The position numbers and the translations under genes were made by a program. From CAYPTB01 sp964413535 (lineage in GTDB: Bacteria > Planctomycetota > UBA1135 > GCA-002686595): DNA of 60,841 nucleotides. Below are positions 47,329-56,575 of the stretch, one piece after another. The DNA lies in assembly GCA_964413535.1 (NCBI GenBank), contig CAYPTB010000033.1, forward strand, positions 1 through 60,841. Direction: 5' to 3'. Each line of letters begins with the position of its first letter. Position 1 is the first letter of the stretch. A model generated the notes under the pieces. That model was not told the DNA's origin, did not search any database, and worked only from the letters and a program-made list of their open reading frames with translations.

Positions 47329-49341
47329 CTACCGGACGACCCGCAGGTCTCCCCAGTCGCACGGACCGTCCTCCCACTTGTCGTGGGTCAGGCGGACGGC
47401 CGGCCCGCCCGCCACGGGGACGGCCCACATATCGCCGTAGGGCTGCGGCCAGGGCGTGAGCGGCCACTCGTCGTTGTATCCGCCGCGATCGGACGTGAAA
47501 GCGACCCAGGCGCCGTCTGGGGAAAAGCGAGCGTGCATGGAAGTGTCCGGAACGTCGAGCCGCTCGGGCTCGAGCCACCGACCTTCGGTTCCGTCGACGC
47601 GCTGGATCCAGAGCTTCATTCCCACGGCTCGATCGGTGGAGAACACGACCCACTCACCGTCGGACGTGAGGGCGGGCATGGTCTCGATGGCCTCCTCCTC
47701 CGTGAGCCGCCGCCGGCCCGCGCCGTCGGGACCCATCGCCCAGACCCGGCCCCCGCCGTCCCCGCCCGTGCGGAAGACGATCCCGCCTCCGTCCGAGGAG
47801 ACGTGGGGCAACGCGTGATTCCCGGGGAGGTCCGCCGTGAGGTTCGTGGCGTCGGCGCCGTCGAGCCCCATCCTCCAGACGTTCACCTCGGCCTCTCCCG
47901 GTGCGAAGAGGGGACCGATCGCGACGACGAGCCAGCGAGCCTCCCGCGCCACCGCGACGCCCCAGGGTATGCCGCCCTCCGCGTCGAACAGCGTCGCTAG
48001 CTCGGAGCCGTCGGGGGCGCAACGACTGAGGGGAACCGTCTCGCGGGCCAACTCGAAGATCGTCGAGATGACGTCGCCCCCGGGGCTGAGCGCAGGGAAG
48101 AAGCCATGGACGCCGTGAAGCGCGAGAGCTCGATCCGGTAGACGCACCACGCCGCGCGCATCGGGTGGGGCGAACAGGTAGCCCTCCCCCAGGTCTCCGA
48201 CATGTCCCTCGGTCGTCGCCGTTCCATGGGCGAGCATCCTCCCGCTGTGCAGGTCGAAGTGCGGAGCGAAGTAGGCTCGCGCTTCGTCACTCTCCGCGCG
48301 GATCTCCGACCCTTGGGCCGTGACCGAGAAGATGCGTCCCGTTCGGAGGAGGTCTCCCTCGTCCATGCCTTCGAGCGGCTGCGGCCTCGAGAAGACGATA
48401 CGCCCGCCGGGAGCGAGCGCCGGGGAAATCCCGTCGGAGACGATCAGCGCGTCCTCCGATCCGTCGGCTCGCATGCGCCGGATCTCGCGCCCGGCAGCGG
48501 TCACGCTGTAGTAACAGAGGATGTCGTCGTCGGCCCAGACCGGAGAACCGGCGACGGACCCGAAGGTCGTCCCCGGCTCCATCTCGAAGCCCTCCGTACG
48601 ACGCGACACCTGCCGCGCATTCGAGCCGTCCGCGTCCATCACGCACAGGTCGACGACGCTGATGTCGAAGACGGGGCGTTCCGGACTCCAGCTCGACCAC
48701 TGGTTGCCCTGCCGCGAGTACGCGATCCGACCGCCGTCCGGAGAGAAGGCCGGTTGGAAGTCTCCGCCGGGACGGTGAGTGAGGTTCACCGCCCGTGACT
48801 CCGCCTGGGGGTCGTCCGGCGCAAAGGGCATGACGAAGATGTCGGCATCGCCGTCGCGCGTGCTGACGAAAGCCAGCTGCTCGCCGTTCGGCGAGAAGCA
48901 GGCGGCGTCGTCCAGAGCCTCGTGCCGAGTGATCGGAATGGGAGGCTTCTCCTCTTCCAGGTCGAGAGCGTAGAGATCGGCGTTGCCCGCGCGCTCGGAC
49001 GTGAACACGACCCACCGGCCGTCCGGAGAGAACACGGCGTTGTAGTCGAGGGCCGCGTCGGACGTCAGGGGACGCGGCGAATGTCCGCGACCGTCGAAGA
49101 GGTAGATGTCCAGGTTCGGCGGGCGCAGCGTCGTGTAGACGAGCCCCTCGACGAGGTTGGCGTCCTCCACCCCCTGCGCGGTCTGCACCTGCCCGCCGGC
49201 CGCAAGCACGAGCCCCCCCGCTGCAGCGAACGTCGCGAGTCTCGTCCGGACGAAGTGCCCGCGATCGCGACCCACGGTCGAAGCCGGAACCCGCGACGTG
49301 GTCGTCACCACCGGGGAGCAGGATGAAGATCGGGCCGGCAT
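47329..49341 (-). CDS. exported TolB-like beta-propeller protein (PD40/WD40-like repeats)
   Basis: The 670-residue product contains a series of PD40-type blades with F-S-P-D-G signatures: NAVFSPDGRWVVFTSERAGN, ACFSPNGEQLAFVSTRDGDA, QPAFSPDGGRIAYS and ARFSPDGAWVAFTSDRGG. This gives two probable propellers, one at each end, linked by a less regular middle. It resembles TolB and biopolymer-binding periplasmic proteins without the TolB N-terminal domain. A signal-like hydrophobic stretch occurs at about 34-58. Starting at GTG 49275 would place it at a normal signal-peptide position; the ATG at 49341 has AAGG upstream and adds 22 residues. I report the longer form with that doubt. Confidence 0.8.
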   Translation of the reverse strand: MPARSSSCSPVVTTTSRVPASTVGRDRGHFVRTRLATFAAAGGLVLAAGGQVQTAQGVEDANLVEGLVYTTLRPPNLDIYLFDGRGHSPRPLTSDAALDYNAVFSPDGRWVVFTSERAGNADLYALDLEEEKPPIPITRHEALDDAACFSPNGEQLAFVSTRDGDADIFVMPFAPDDPQAESRAVNLTHRPGGDFQPAFSPDGGRIAYSRQGNQWSSWSPERPVFDISVVDLCVMDADGSNARQVSRRTEGFEMEPGTTFGSVAGSPVWADDDILCYYSVTAAGREIRRMRADGSEDALIVSDGISPALAPGGRIVFSRPQPLEGMDEGDLLRTGRIFSVTAQGSEIRAESDEARAYFAPHFDLHSGRMLAHGTATTEGHVGDLGEGYLFAPPDARGVVRLPDRALALHGVHGFFPALSPGGDVISTIFELARETVPLSRCAPDGSELATLFDAEGGIPWGVAVAREARWLVVAIGPLFAPGEAEVNVWRMGLDGADATNLTADLPGNHALPHVSSDGGGIVFRTGGDGGGRVWAMGPDGAGRRRLTEEEAIETMPALTSDGEWVVFSTDRAVGMKLWIQRVDGTEGRWLEPERLDVPDTSMHARFSPDGAWVAFTSDRGGYNDEWPLTPWPQPYGDMWAVPVAGGPAVRLTHDKWEDGPCDWGDLRVVR

Positions 49342-49702
49342 GGAGGCCTTCTGTGCTAGTCCCGTGACCGTGCGGCTCGGCCCACCGATTGGGGCGTCGA
49401 ACAGGATACACCGTCCTCCGTTGTCATCTAGCTAGCTCCCGAGCGAACGGCCAACGCGACTTCGCCCGCCTGAGCTCCGATCTGGGGGACTTCAGCTTCT
49501 TGTTGCCATGAGCCTCGGGTTCACGCTCCCAACGCTCCGGACGAGCGGCGGCGCGCCGTGCTCGCCCCGTGAGCGCGAAGGCACTGCCAACGTCGCTTCC
49601 TCCGAACCGAACGTGGTCCGAGCGCGTGTCAGCAACGGCGTCGGAGTGGCACCCGGCACATCGACGGAGCTATCCTGACGGCTGGCATACGCACGCCGGC
49701 CG
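49342..49702. other. intergenic region, 361 bp, divergent promoters
   Basis: This spacer lies between the TolB-like gene (minus) and the GT-C gene (plus). No credible coding frame is seen. TATCCT at 49671-49676 is a possible -10 for the plus-strand gene, giving a leader of about 20 nt. The sequence TCTAGCTAGCT near 49430 contains a short CTAGCTAG palindrome. It is somewhat less GC-rich than most of the window. Confidence 0.35.
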
Positions 49703-51337
49703 GTGCCACGAAAGGTCGTGAACACGAAGCCACCGAGTCGTGGTCTGGCTGCGATGCGCGATCCGTCGCCGCGCGAACGGGCGGTCATCGCAGCCGGCGT
49801 CGCGGTGGCTGCAACCGCGACGCTGATCCTGACGACGCTCTTGTACGGGCGCGACGTGAATCCGGCCTGGCACGACGAGTTCGCCTACGCCACGCAGATA
49901 CGGATGCTCGCCGAGTTGCGGTTGTGGCTGCCGCCGCATCCCGTTGGCGAGTTCTTCGAGACGTTCTACGTGCTGCACGAACCGCAGTACGCACCGCTGT
50001 ACTTTCCCGGCACGGCAATGCTGTACGTGCCGAGCGTCTGGCTGGGCATACCCCTGTGGGTGGCGGAAGCCGTCGTCGGCGGCGTGACGGTCGGGCTGTT
50101 CTACCTCGTCGCGGCCGAGCTTCTCTCGGGAGGACTGGCCCTGCTCGGCGCATTCGTCCTGCTGTCCCTCCAAGGGTTTCAGCTCCTCGCCGTCATGACC
50201 ATGGCGCAAGTTCCGATGCTGCTGTTGGGACTGGCCATCGTGTGGGCGTTCTTGCGTTGGCGCGCAAGACGGACGATCCGCTGGGCTCTCCTCATCGGCG
50301 CGTTGGCGGGCTGGGCGCTGATCACACGGCCGCTCGATGCGCTGTGCTACTCGCTCCCGGTCGCTGTGGCGATGTCATGGGAATCGCGCGGCGATCGAAT
50401 ATCGCGCATAGTGTGTACCGCCGCGACGGTCGTGGTGGCGTCCGTTCCCTTTCTCGCGTTGCAGGCCGCCTTCAACGTGGGCGTGACGGGATCGCTGTGG
50501 ACGACGCCGTGGCAATACTACGTAGAGCGCAACATGCCCGGAGGCGGAATCGGCTTCACGAAGTTCGATCCGTCCTGGCGCGTCGCATCGGAGCTGCCGC
50601 AGAAGCTGGTCTTCTACGACCGTGTCGTGAAGCCGTACTTGATCGAGCGCGATCTGGCCCACGCGGGCTCCGATGCGTACGAGCGGGTGGTGAGTCTGTT
50701 GAAGACGACCCTGCCGCACTGGAGTCTCGTCGTGCTCGTGCTGCTCGGACTGCTTGGCAGCATGGATCGGCAGCGCTGGCTGCTGCCCACGACCGTCGGG
50801 CTCTTTCTGCTGTTGTACTTCGCGTATCCGTTCACGTTGGCGCACTACGCGCTGGCAGTTGCGCCGGGCGTGATCGTCTTGTTGCTGAGCGGATTGCAGG
50901 TGGCCGGAAGGCTCTGGCCGCAGCGCGCGCGCAAGTGGAGCTGGGCGCCGGCCGCGATCGTTCTGCTCGCGTGCTTGCTGGTACAGCCGCAAGCTGTGGA
51001 GCTGATTCGCGGACGGCGTCCCGAGGTGTTGAACGCAATCGATCGCGCGCTGGCCACCGTGGAGGAGCCGGCCGTGGTTCTGTTCACACGATCGCCGCGT
51101 CGCAGCGTTCACGCCGAACCGGTCTACAACTACCAAGTGAGCTGGCCCGACCATGCGCGGGTCGTGCGCGCACACGACCTCGGCGACAGGAACGATCGAA
51201 TCTTCCTCTACTACGCAACGCGTCAGCCGTACCGCCACTTCTATCGCTTCGACGGCGTGACGGCGAAGTTGCACTATCTCGGGATCGCCACGGCACTGGC
51301 AGGAATCTCGACCGACGCGACCGAAACGCCGCGCTGA
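49703..51337 (+). CDS. GT-C-type membrane glycosyltransferase (PMT/ArnT-like)
   Basis: The 544-residue product has about ten membrane helices. After the first one comes an acidic motif, NPAWHDEFAYATQI (D58, E59 from this start), in the first outer loop, as in GT-C glycosyltransferases that use polyprenyl-phosphate sugars. A ferredoxin-like or soluble C-terminal part includes RFDGVTAKLHYLG. Acceptor and sugar are unknown. The start is uncertain: GTG at 49703, GTG at 49718 and ATG at 49754 are all in frame without clear ribosome binding sites. The gene is visibly less GC-rich than its neighbours and uses more TTG and GTA codons, a hint of separate ancestry. Confidence 0.78.
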   Translation: MPRKVVNTKPPSRGLAAMRDPSPRERAVIAAGVAVAATATLILTTLLYGRDVNPAWHDEFAYATQIRMLAELRLWLPPHPVGEFFETFYVLHEPQYAPLYFPGTAMLYVPSVWLGIPLWVAEAVVGGVTVGLFYLVAAELLSGGLALLGAFVLLSLQGFQLLAVMTMAQVPMLLLGLAIVWAFLRWRARRTIRWALLIGALAGWALITRPLDALCYSLPVAVAMSWESRGDRISRIVCTAATVVVASVPFLALQAAFNVGVTGSLWTTPWQYYVERNMPGGGIGFTKFDPSWRVASELPQKLVFYDRVVKPYLIERDLAHAGSDAYERVVSLLKTTLPHWSLVVLVLLGLLGSMDRQRWLLPTTVGLFLLLYFAYPFTLAHYALAVAPGVIVLLLSGLQVAGRLWPQRARKWSWAPAAIVLLACLLVQPQAVELIRGRRPEVLNAIDRALATVEEPAVVLFTRSPRRSVHAEPVYNYQVSWPDHARVVRAHDLGDRNDRIFLYYATRQPYRHFYRFDGVTAKLHYLGIATALAGISTDATETPR

Positions 51338-51446
51338 AGGACGCGATCGCGCCTCGGGCCGTCAGTCGTCGAACCAGCCGACGAGCGGGAGTCGGCGTCG
51401 CGCCGCGCAGGATTCGAGATCCCGCGCGGCGCAGGGACGACCTGGA

Positions 51447-53195
51447 TCAGACGGTGATCTGCGTGCCGTCGAACCGCTTGAAGGTGAAGCCCGGGTAGAC
51501 CTCGTTGTAGGTGAGCTTCTGCTCGCGCAGGACGCTGATCGCGACCTCTTCGCCGAGCTTCATCGACTCGGTGCCGTCGGTGCGCCAGTGCACGCCCGCG
51601 ATGTTGCGGCCGATGGCGACGTTCGCGCCGAGCTTGTTGAGCTCGCCGCCGATCGTCATCTGGCCGACGTCGGCGCCGACGTAGGGGACGAGCGCGAGAC
51701 CGTTGGGCGTCGCCTCGACGGGCGCGAAGAAGTCGCTCATGGGGCGCTCCGTGTCGAACATGGCCTTCAGGATCGTCACGCAAGCTCCCGCGACGGTGGC
51801 GTGCCCCGCCCCGTACGCCGGGTGGGCCGGCGAGCCTTCGGGGAAGGCCATCGGCAGGAGGTACGTGCCGTTGCGGCTGAAGGCCTCGGCGACGCCGGCG
51901 GAGCCGAGGGCGTCGGCGTGAAGGTCGTAGGACTTCTGACCCGTCTGGTGCACGTGGATGCGTCCGGCGAAGACTTCGGGGCGGAGCCGGCGATGGACGA
52001 ACCACTTCTGGAACCACACGGCCTTGAGGGAGCGCGTGGCGACCTCGCACACGAGCGCCGCGAAGTGCGGGCCGCCGAAGGTGCCGAAGGCGACCTGGGT
52101 CGCGGAGGTGCCGTAGGGGCTGCCGGGATTGGCCGGGACGCCGAGCGACGCGAGCGTGAGGAACGCTTGGAAGTAGCCCTGGAAGAGCACGTCGACGTGC
52201 ACCCACTGGCCGAGGTCGCGGCCGTTGCGCATGTACACGAGCCCGCCGGCGACGTCGCCGGCCGCGGGGTTCACGCCGTTCTGGCGCGCCACCCACTCGG
52301 GCTGCGAGGTCATGTAGTCGATCCCGGGGGCGGTCGTCTTCACGCGCTGATCGATGTCCTGGGCGCCGAACGGCTGGCTCGCCCAGAAGAACTGCGAGGC
52401 GTAGGGGCCGACCGTGCAGCCAGGGAACGCCTCGCGGAACAGGGTCTGCGCCGTGACGACGCCGCCCTGCTTCGGACCGCGGAAGTCGGACATGGCGTTC
52501 AGGTCCGCGATCGCGGCGGCGGCCGTCGCGTCGGACGCGTACGCGCTGAACGGCACGTCGCGCAGGTGCGCCATCCAGTAGTTCTCGACGATCTCGCCGG
52601 CCTGCCAGGCGCTCGCGAACTTCGGAGCCGGCGGCTGGTAGAGCTGGTGCGAGTCGGTGCCCTCCAGGTCGAAGGCCAAGCCGGCCTGGGGGTTGATGAG
52701 CCTGTGCACGGGCGTGATGCCGGGCGGCGGTCCGCCGCCTCCGGGGTTGCCCATGACGACGCTCTCGAAGGCGGCGGGCGTCCCGCTCGCGAGCGCGGCG
52801 CGCAGTGATTGGTACGCGGAGGGATCGACTTCGCCGATCGCGTCGTGCGGGAGGCCCTTCGAGTAGCTTCCGCGCAGGTCCGCGTAGCGCGCGTCGTCCT
52901 CGTTGTTCTGGTGGACTGGGAGCGGGACGGATTGCGCGATCTTCGCGGCGTTGACGCGGATGCGGAAGGCGTGCGCGCGGCGCTGCGGCCCGCTCTCCGG
53001 GCCAAGCGCGCCCGTCACGGCGGAGGTCGACTCTGGTGTCGAGAGCAGGGACTGCGCGGATTGCTGGGCCGCGGCGGGACCTAGCAGGATCCCCGCGGCT
53101 CCCGCGCCGGCGGCTCCGCTCAGGAAGCGACGCCGCGAGAGGGGCCGAAGCCCTTCTTCCTGTGGTGAGCTCTTCGAGACTTCTTCGGCAGTCAT
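51447..53195 (-). CDS. vanadium-dependent haloperoxidase-type protein, Tat-exported
   Basis: The 582-residue product has a twin-arginine signal (SRRRFLSGAAGAGAAGILLG, about 20-39) and a PAP2/haloperoxidase fold. Vanadate-site candidates are K and R in KWFVHRRLRPEVF (about 395), the GAGHATVAGAC segment (about 457, in place of P-S-G-H) and GRNIAGVHWRTDG (about 530, R and H). The Tat signal fits folding of a cofactor enzyme before export. Relatives oxidise halides with peroxide; acid-phosphatase activity is the alternative. The ATG at 53195 has GGAGAAAG upstream. It is divergent from the M1 peptidase gene, with 241 bp between. Confidence 0.88.
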   Translation of the reverse strand: MTAEEVSKSSPQEEGLRPLSRRRFLSGAAGAGAAGILLGPAAAQQSAQSLLSTPESTSAVTGALGPESGPQRRAHAFRIRVNAAKIAQSVPLPVHQNNEDDARYADLRGSYSKGLPHDAIGEVDPSAYQSLRAALASGTPAAFESVVMGNPGGGGPPPGITPVHRLINPQAGLAFDLEGTDSHQLYQPPAPKFASAWQAGEIVENYWMAHLRDVPFSAYASDATAAAAIADLNAMSDFRGPKQGGVVTAQTLFREAFPGCTVGPYASQFFWASQPFGAQDIDQRVKTTAPGIDYMTSQPEWVARQNGVNPAAGDVAGGLVYMRNGRDLGQWVHVDVLFQGYFQAFLTLASLGVPANPGSPYGTSATQVAFGTFGGPHFAALVCEVATRSLKAVWFQKWFVHRRLRPEVFAGRIHVHQTGQKSYDLHADALGSAGVAEAFSRNGTYLLPMAFPEGSPAHPAYGAGHATVAGACVTILKAMFDTERPMSDFFAPVEATPNGLALVPYVGADVGQMTIGGELNKLGANVAIGRNIAGVHWRTDGTESMKLGEEVAISVLREQKLTYNEVYPGFTFKRFDGTQITV

Positions 53196-53416
53196 AGTCT
53201 TTCTCCGCTCGTTGGTCCGGATGAACGGCCGTGCCGAGAGACCCCCCCTCGTGACGCGGCAGAGCACGGCGCAAGAGCGCCGCGCGCGCGCATTCTCCAG
53301 GCCGGGCGCCCAAAGAGGGAGCACTTCCCCGTTTCCCGCCGCTCCGCGCTGAGCCGTCCCCGCGGGAGGCACGGGGGACGGCTCGACGCCCCCCGCCCGC
53401 GCTCGCCAGCGCGCGG

Positions 53417-53422
53417 TATCCT
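53417..53422 (+). promoter_or_regulatory. -10-like box TATCCT before the M1 peptidase
   Basis: TATCCT lies 14 nt before the TTG at 53437 and 50 nt before the ATG at 53473, so it is compatible with either start. No -35 or Shine-Dalgarno is obvious. Confidence 0.35.
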
Positions 53423-53436
53423 CCCCGCCCTCCCCG

Positions 53437-55119
53437 TTGGCTCGGCGCTCGCCGAGCGCAGACGGGTCGGCCATGTTCCTACTCTCCCTCGCGTCAGCTT
53501 TCTGCCTAGCGGCCTCGCAGGAGGGCGACCTGCGCGAGGCCTACGACGTCCTGGCCTACGAGCTCGAGCTGGCGGTCGATCCGGACGAGCAGGAGCTCTC
53601 GGGCACGGTCGTGATGACTGCGCGCGTCGTGGGGGAGGAACTCGGCGTCGTGCAGTTCGATCTTACGAACACGCTCGTGCTGGAAAGCGTGACGTGCAGC
53701 GGCGCGGCGCTCGCCGTGCGACGCGACGGCGACCTCGTGTCCTGCACGCTGCCCGAGTCGCTCGCGCGCGGCGCGGAGCTCGCCCTCGCGATCCGCTACC
53801 GCGGGCATCCGAACGCCAAGGACAGCTTCACGGGCTTCCACTGGGCGAGGACGCCGGATGGGAAGCCGTGGATCAACACCTCGTGCCAGGACACGGGTTC
53901 GCGCGCGTGGTGGCCGGGCAAGGATTCGTACTTCCATCCCGAGGACAAGCCCGAGCGCGTCGCGCTGGCGATCACCGTGCCCGGCGAGCTGTACGCGGTG
54001 TCGAACGGGCGGCTCGCTGAGACGGTCGAGCTCGCCGACGGGCGCAAGACCTATCGCTGGCGGCACGACTACCCGCTCGAGACCTACTCCGTCACGCTCA
54101 ACGTCGCGCCGTACGTCGTGGTGGAGAGCGCGCTCGAGCTGCCGGGGCACGCGAGCGCGGTGCCTTTCTTCTACTACGTGCTGGCGGAGGACGCCGAGAA
54201 GGCCGCGGTGCAGTTCGCACAGGTTCCGCGGCTCATGGAAGTGTTCTGCGAGGCGTTCGGGCCGTTCCCGTTCGAGCGCTCGAAGTTCGCTCTCGTGCAG
54301 ACGAACTTCTGGGGCATGGAGCACTCGACGGCCGTCGCGTACGGCTCGAGCTTCCCGGCCTGGTGCGAAGAGAACGGGGTCGCGGATCGCTACGCCGGGC
54401 CCAATCGGTTCCTCGACTACATCCTCGTGCACGAGGTGGCGCACGAGTGGTGGGGGAACGCGGTGTCCGCGGCGACGTGGGGCGACTTCTGGATCCACGA
54501 GGGCTTCGGGACCTACGCCGAGGGCGTGTACCTCGAGCGGACCGAGAGCCGCGCGCGCGCGGACGAGTTCTTCGCCTCGCAGGCGCGGCACCTGGGCGCG
54601 AAGTCGAAGCTCTTCCGCGGCAAGGGCGTGAATTCCGGCCAAGCGTACTCGCCGGTCATCTACTCCAAGGGCGCGTGCGTGCTCGACACGCTGCGTCACT
54701 TCGTCGACGACGACGAGGCTTGGTGGAAAGCGGTGCGCGAGTTCAACCTGCGCTTCCGCTACGGAAACGCGACGAGCGACGACTTCCGCGCCGTGGTGGA
54801 GGAGACGACCGGGCGCGACTGGAAGCGCTTCTTCGACGAGTGGGTCTACGGCGAGGGCTACCCGAAGGTCTCGGGCGTCGTGCGCGCCGAGCCGGGCGCG
54901 ATCCGGCTCGAGCTCGTGAACCAAGGCAGTGGCGAGACGACCTTCGAAGTCCCGCTCGACCTCGCATGGAAGGCGAACGGAATGCATGAGAGCGCGCGCG
55001 TGATGGTCGCGCCCGGCGCGTTCCACCACGCGATCGACGCCGAGGGCGACGTCACGGATCTCCGCGTCGTGCACCTCGAGCGCGTGCTCGGCCGCCACGC
55101 CGTGACCGTCGAACGATGA
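53437..55119 (+). CDS. M1 family aminopeptidase, exported
   Basis: The 560-residue product has a signal peptide (hydrophobic FLLSLASAFCLAAS) and an M1 peptidase fold. The zinc site is HEVAHEWW (H332, E333, H336) with E355 in IHEGFGTYAEG after the standard 18-residue spacing. The exopeptidase motif, normally G-x-M-E-N, reads WGMEHSTAVAY, with His in place of Asn. The protein is shorter than classical M1 enzymes and lacks their large C-terminal helical domain. TTG at 53437 gives a signal peptide with two arginines; ATG at 53473 would leave none, so I prefer the TTG. It probably acts on peptides in the periplasm or outside the cell. Confidence 0.88.
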   Translation: MARRSPSADGSAMFLLSLASAFCLAASQEGDLREAYDVLAYELELAVDPDEQELSGTVVMTARVVGEELGVVQFDLTNTLVLESVTCSGAALAVRRDGDLVSCTLPESLARGAELALAIRYRGHPNAKDSFTGFHWARTPDGKPWINTSCQDTGSRAWWPGKDSYFHPEDKPERVALAITVPGELYAVSNGRLAETVELADGRKTYRWRHDYPLETYSVTLNVAPYVVVESALELPGHASAVPFFYYVLAEDAEKAAVQFAQVPRLMEVFCEAFGPFPFERSKFALVQTNFWGMEHSTAVAYGSSFPAWCEENGVADRYAGPNRFLDYILVHEVAHEWWGNAVSAATWGDFWIHEGFGTYAEGVYLERTESRARADEFFASQARHLGAKSKLFRGKGVNSGQAYSPVIYSKGACVLDTLRHFVDDDEAWWKAVREFNLRFRYGNATSDDFRAVVEETTGRDWKRFFDEWVYGEGYPKVSGVVRAEPGAIRLELVNQGSGETTFEVPLDLAWKANGMHESARVMVAPGAFHHAIDAEGDVTDLRVVHLERVLGRHAVTVER

Positions 55120-55183
55120 AGCGCTGCGCTCGCGCAGCTCTCCCGCCGCGGTCGCGCGCGAGCGGCCGACCTCGGCTGCGGGG

Positions 55184-56575
55184 TTGTTTGGCGGGGGCGG
55201 CGCCCTGCTAGACTTCCGCCGGAGGTCCAGAAGAGTCCTGTCGAACGCCGCGGAGCCGACCATCTCCGGTTGGGGTCGCCTCGCGCGGCCCGGCCGGGAA
55301 GTGCTGTCCGAAGACCTTTTCGCGCTCTCGGAAGGCGCCGTCCTGTCGCGCGGGCTCGGTCGCGCCTACGGGGACTCGGCCTGTCCGCCGCCCGGTGAGC
55401 TCGACGTCGCGACGACGGTGCTGGCGGATCGGATCCTCTCGTTCGACGAGACGACCGGGGTGCTGCGCGGCGAGGCGGGCCTCTCGCTGCGCGAGCTGAA
55501 TCGGCTGCTCCTGCCGCGCAAGTGGTTCACGCCGGTCACTCCGGGGACCCAGTACGTCACGCTCGGCGGCATGGTCGCCGCGGACATCCACGGCAAGAAC
55601 CACCACGTCGAGGGCTGCTTCGGGCGGCACGTGACGAAGCTCTTGCTGCGCGTCGCGGACGGGCGCGTGCTCGAGTGCTCGCCCACGGTCGAGCCGGAGC
55701 TCTTCTGGGCGACGGTCGGCGGGATGGGGCTCACCGGGCACATCCTCGAGGTCGAGTTCACGATGAAGCGCGTCGCGTCGCCGTGGATCGAGGCCGAGAG
55801 CTTCCGCGTGCCGGACATCGACCGCTTCATCGAGGGCTTGAAGGAGTCGGCCGCGGCCTGGCCCCTCACGATGGGCTGGATCGACTGTCGCTCCACGGGC
55901 GCGAAGCTCGGGCGCGGCATCCTCTACCGCGGCCGCTGGGCCGATCCGGCGCGTGCGCCCGCCGCGCCGCCGCGGCCGAAGCGCCGCGTCGACGTCCCGT
56001 TCGAGTTCCCGAGCTGGTTCCTGAACAAGGGCACCGTCGTCGCCTTCAACGAGCTCATGTACCGCGCCCACGTCCCCGAGCGGAAGGCCGGCATCCGGCA
56101 CCCCGAGGCGTTCTTCTATCCGCTCGACAAGGTGCTGAACTGGAACCGCATGTACGGGCCGCGCGGCTTCACGCAGTACCAGTGCGTGCTGCCCGAGAGC
56201 GCGGGGCGCGGCGCCGCGCGGCGCTTCCTCGAATACCTCACGCACGACTGCGGCGGCGCGTCGTCGTTCCTGTGCGTGATCAAGGACTGCGGCGCGGAGG
56301 GCCAGGGCATCCTCTCGTTCCCGCGTCCGGGCATCTCGATCGCGATGGACATCGCCGTCGACGACCGCACGCAGGAGCTCGTCGACAAGCTCAACGTGCT
56401 CGTGATCGAGATGGGCGGCCGCATCTACCTCGCGAAGGACGCGTTCACGACGGCGGAGCACTTCCGCGCCATGGAGCCGCGTCTGGAGCGGTGGATGGAG
56501 GTTCGCCGCAAGTGGGATCCGCGCCTCGAGCTCAGGAGCGCGCAGTCCGTTCGAATCTTCGGAGACCCGACATGA
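55184..56575 (+). CDS. dprE1: DprE1-like FAD-dependent oxidoreductase
   Basis: The product (463 residues from TTG 55184) matches decaprenylphosphoryl-ribose 2'-oxidase: SGWGRLARP near the start, the FAD-binding GRAYGDSA, the strongly conserved DIHGKNHHVEGCFGRHV and a C-terminal LAKDAFTTAEHF segment. With DprE2 it would epimerise a polyprenyl-phosphate ribose to arabinose, a donor for envelope glycans. The start is doubtful: an extended -10 (TGCTAGACT, box 55209-55214) lies inside the first codons, so translation may begin downstream, for example at CTG 55238, which puts the GWGR motif near the usual position. It overlaps the next gene by 4 bp. Confidence 0.88.
   Translation: MFGGGGALLDFRRRSRRVLSNAAEPTISGWGRLARPGREVLSEDLFALSEGAVLSRGLGRAYGDSACPPPGELDVATTVLADRILSFDETTGVLRGEAGLSLRELNRLLLPRKWFTPVTPGTQYVTLGGMVAADIHGKNHHVEGCFGRHVTKLLLRVADGRVLECSPTVEPELFWATVGGMGLTGHILEVEFTMKRVASPWIEAESFRVPDIDRFIEGLKESAAAWPLTMGWIDCRSTGAKLGRGILYRGRWADPARAPAAPPRPKRRVDVPFEFPSWFLNKGTVVAFNELMYRAHVPERKAGIRHPEAFFYPLDKVLNWNRMYGPRGFTQYQCVLPESAGRGAARRFLEYLTHDCGGASSFLCVIKDCGAEGQGILSFPRPGISIAMDIAVDDRTQELVDKLNVLVIEMGGRIYLAKDAFTTAEHFRAMEPRLERWMEVRRKWDPRLELRSAQSVRIFGDPT
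55209..55214 (+). promoter_or_regulatory. extended -10 TGCTAGACT before DprE1
   Basis: TAGACT with an upstream TG at the extended -10 spacing lies downstream of the TTG at 55184, and GGAGG follows at 55221-55225. If used, the DprE1 start must be downstream of about 55220. Confidence 0.4.
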
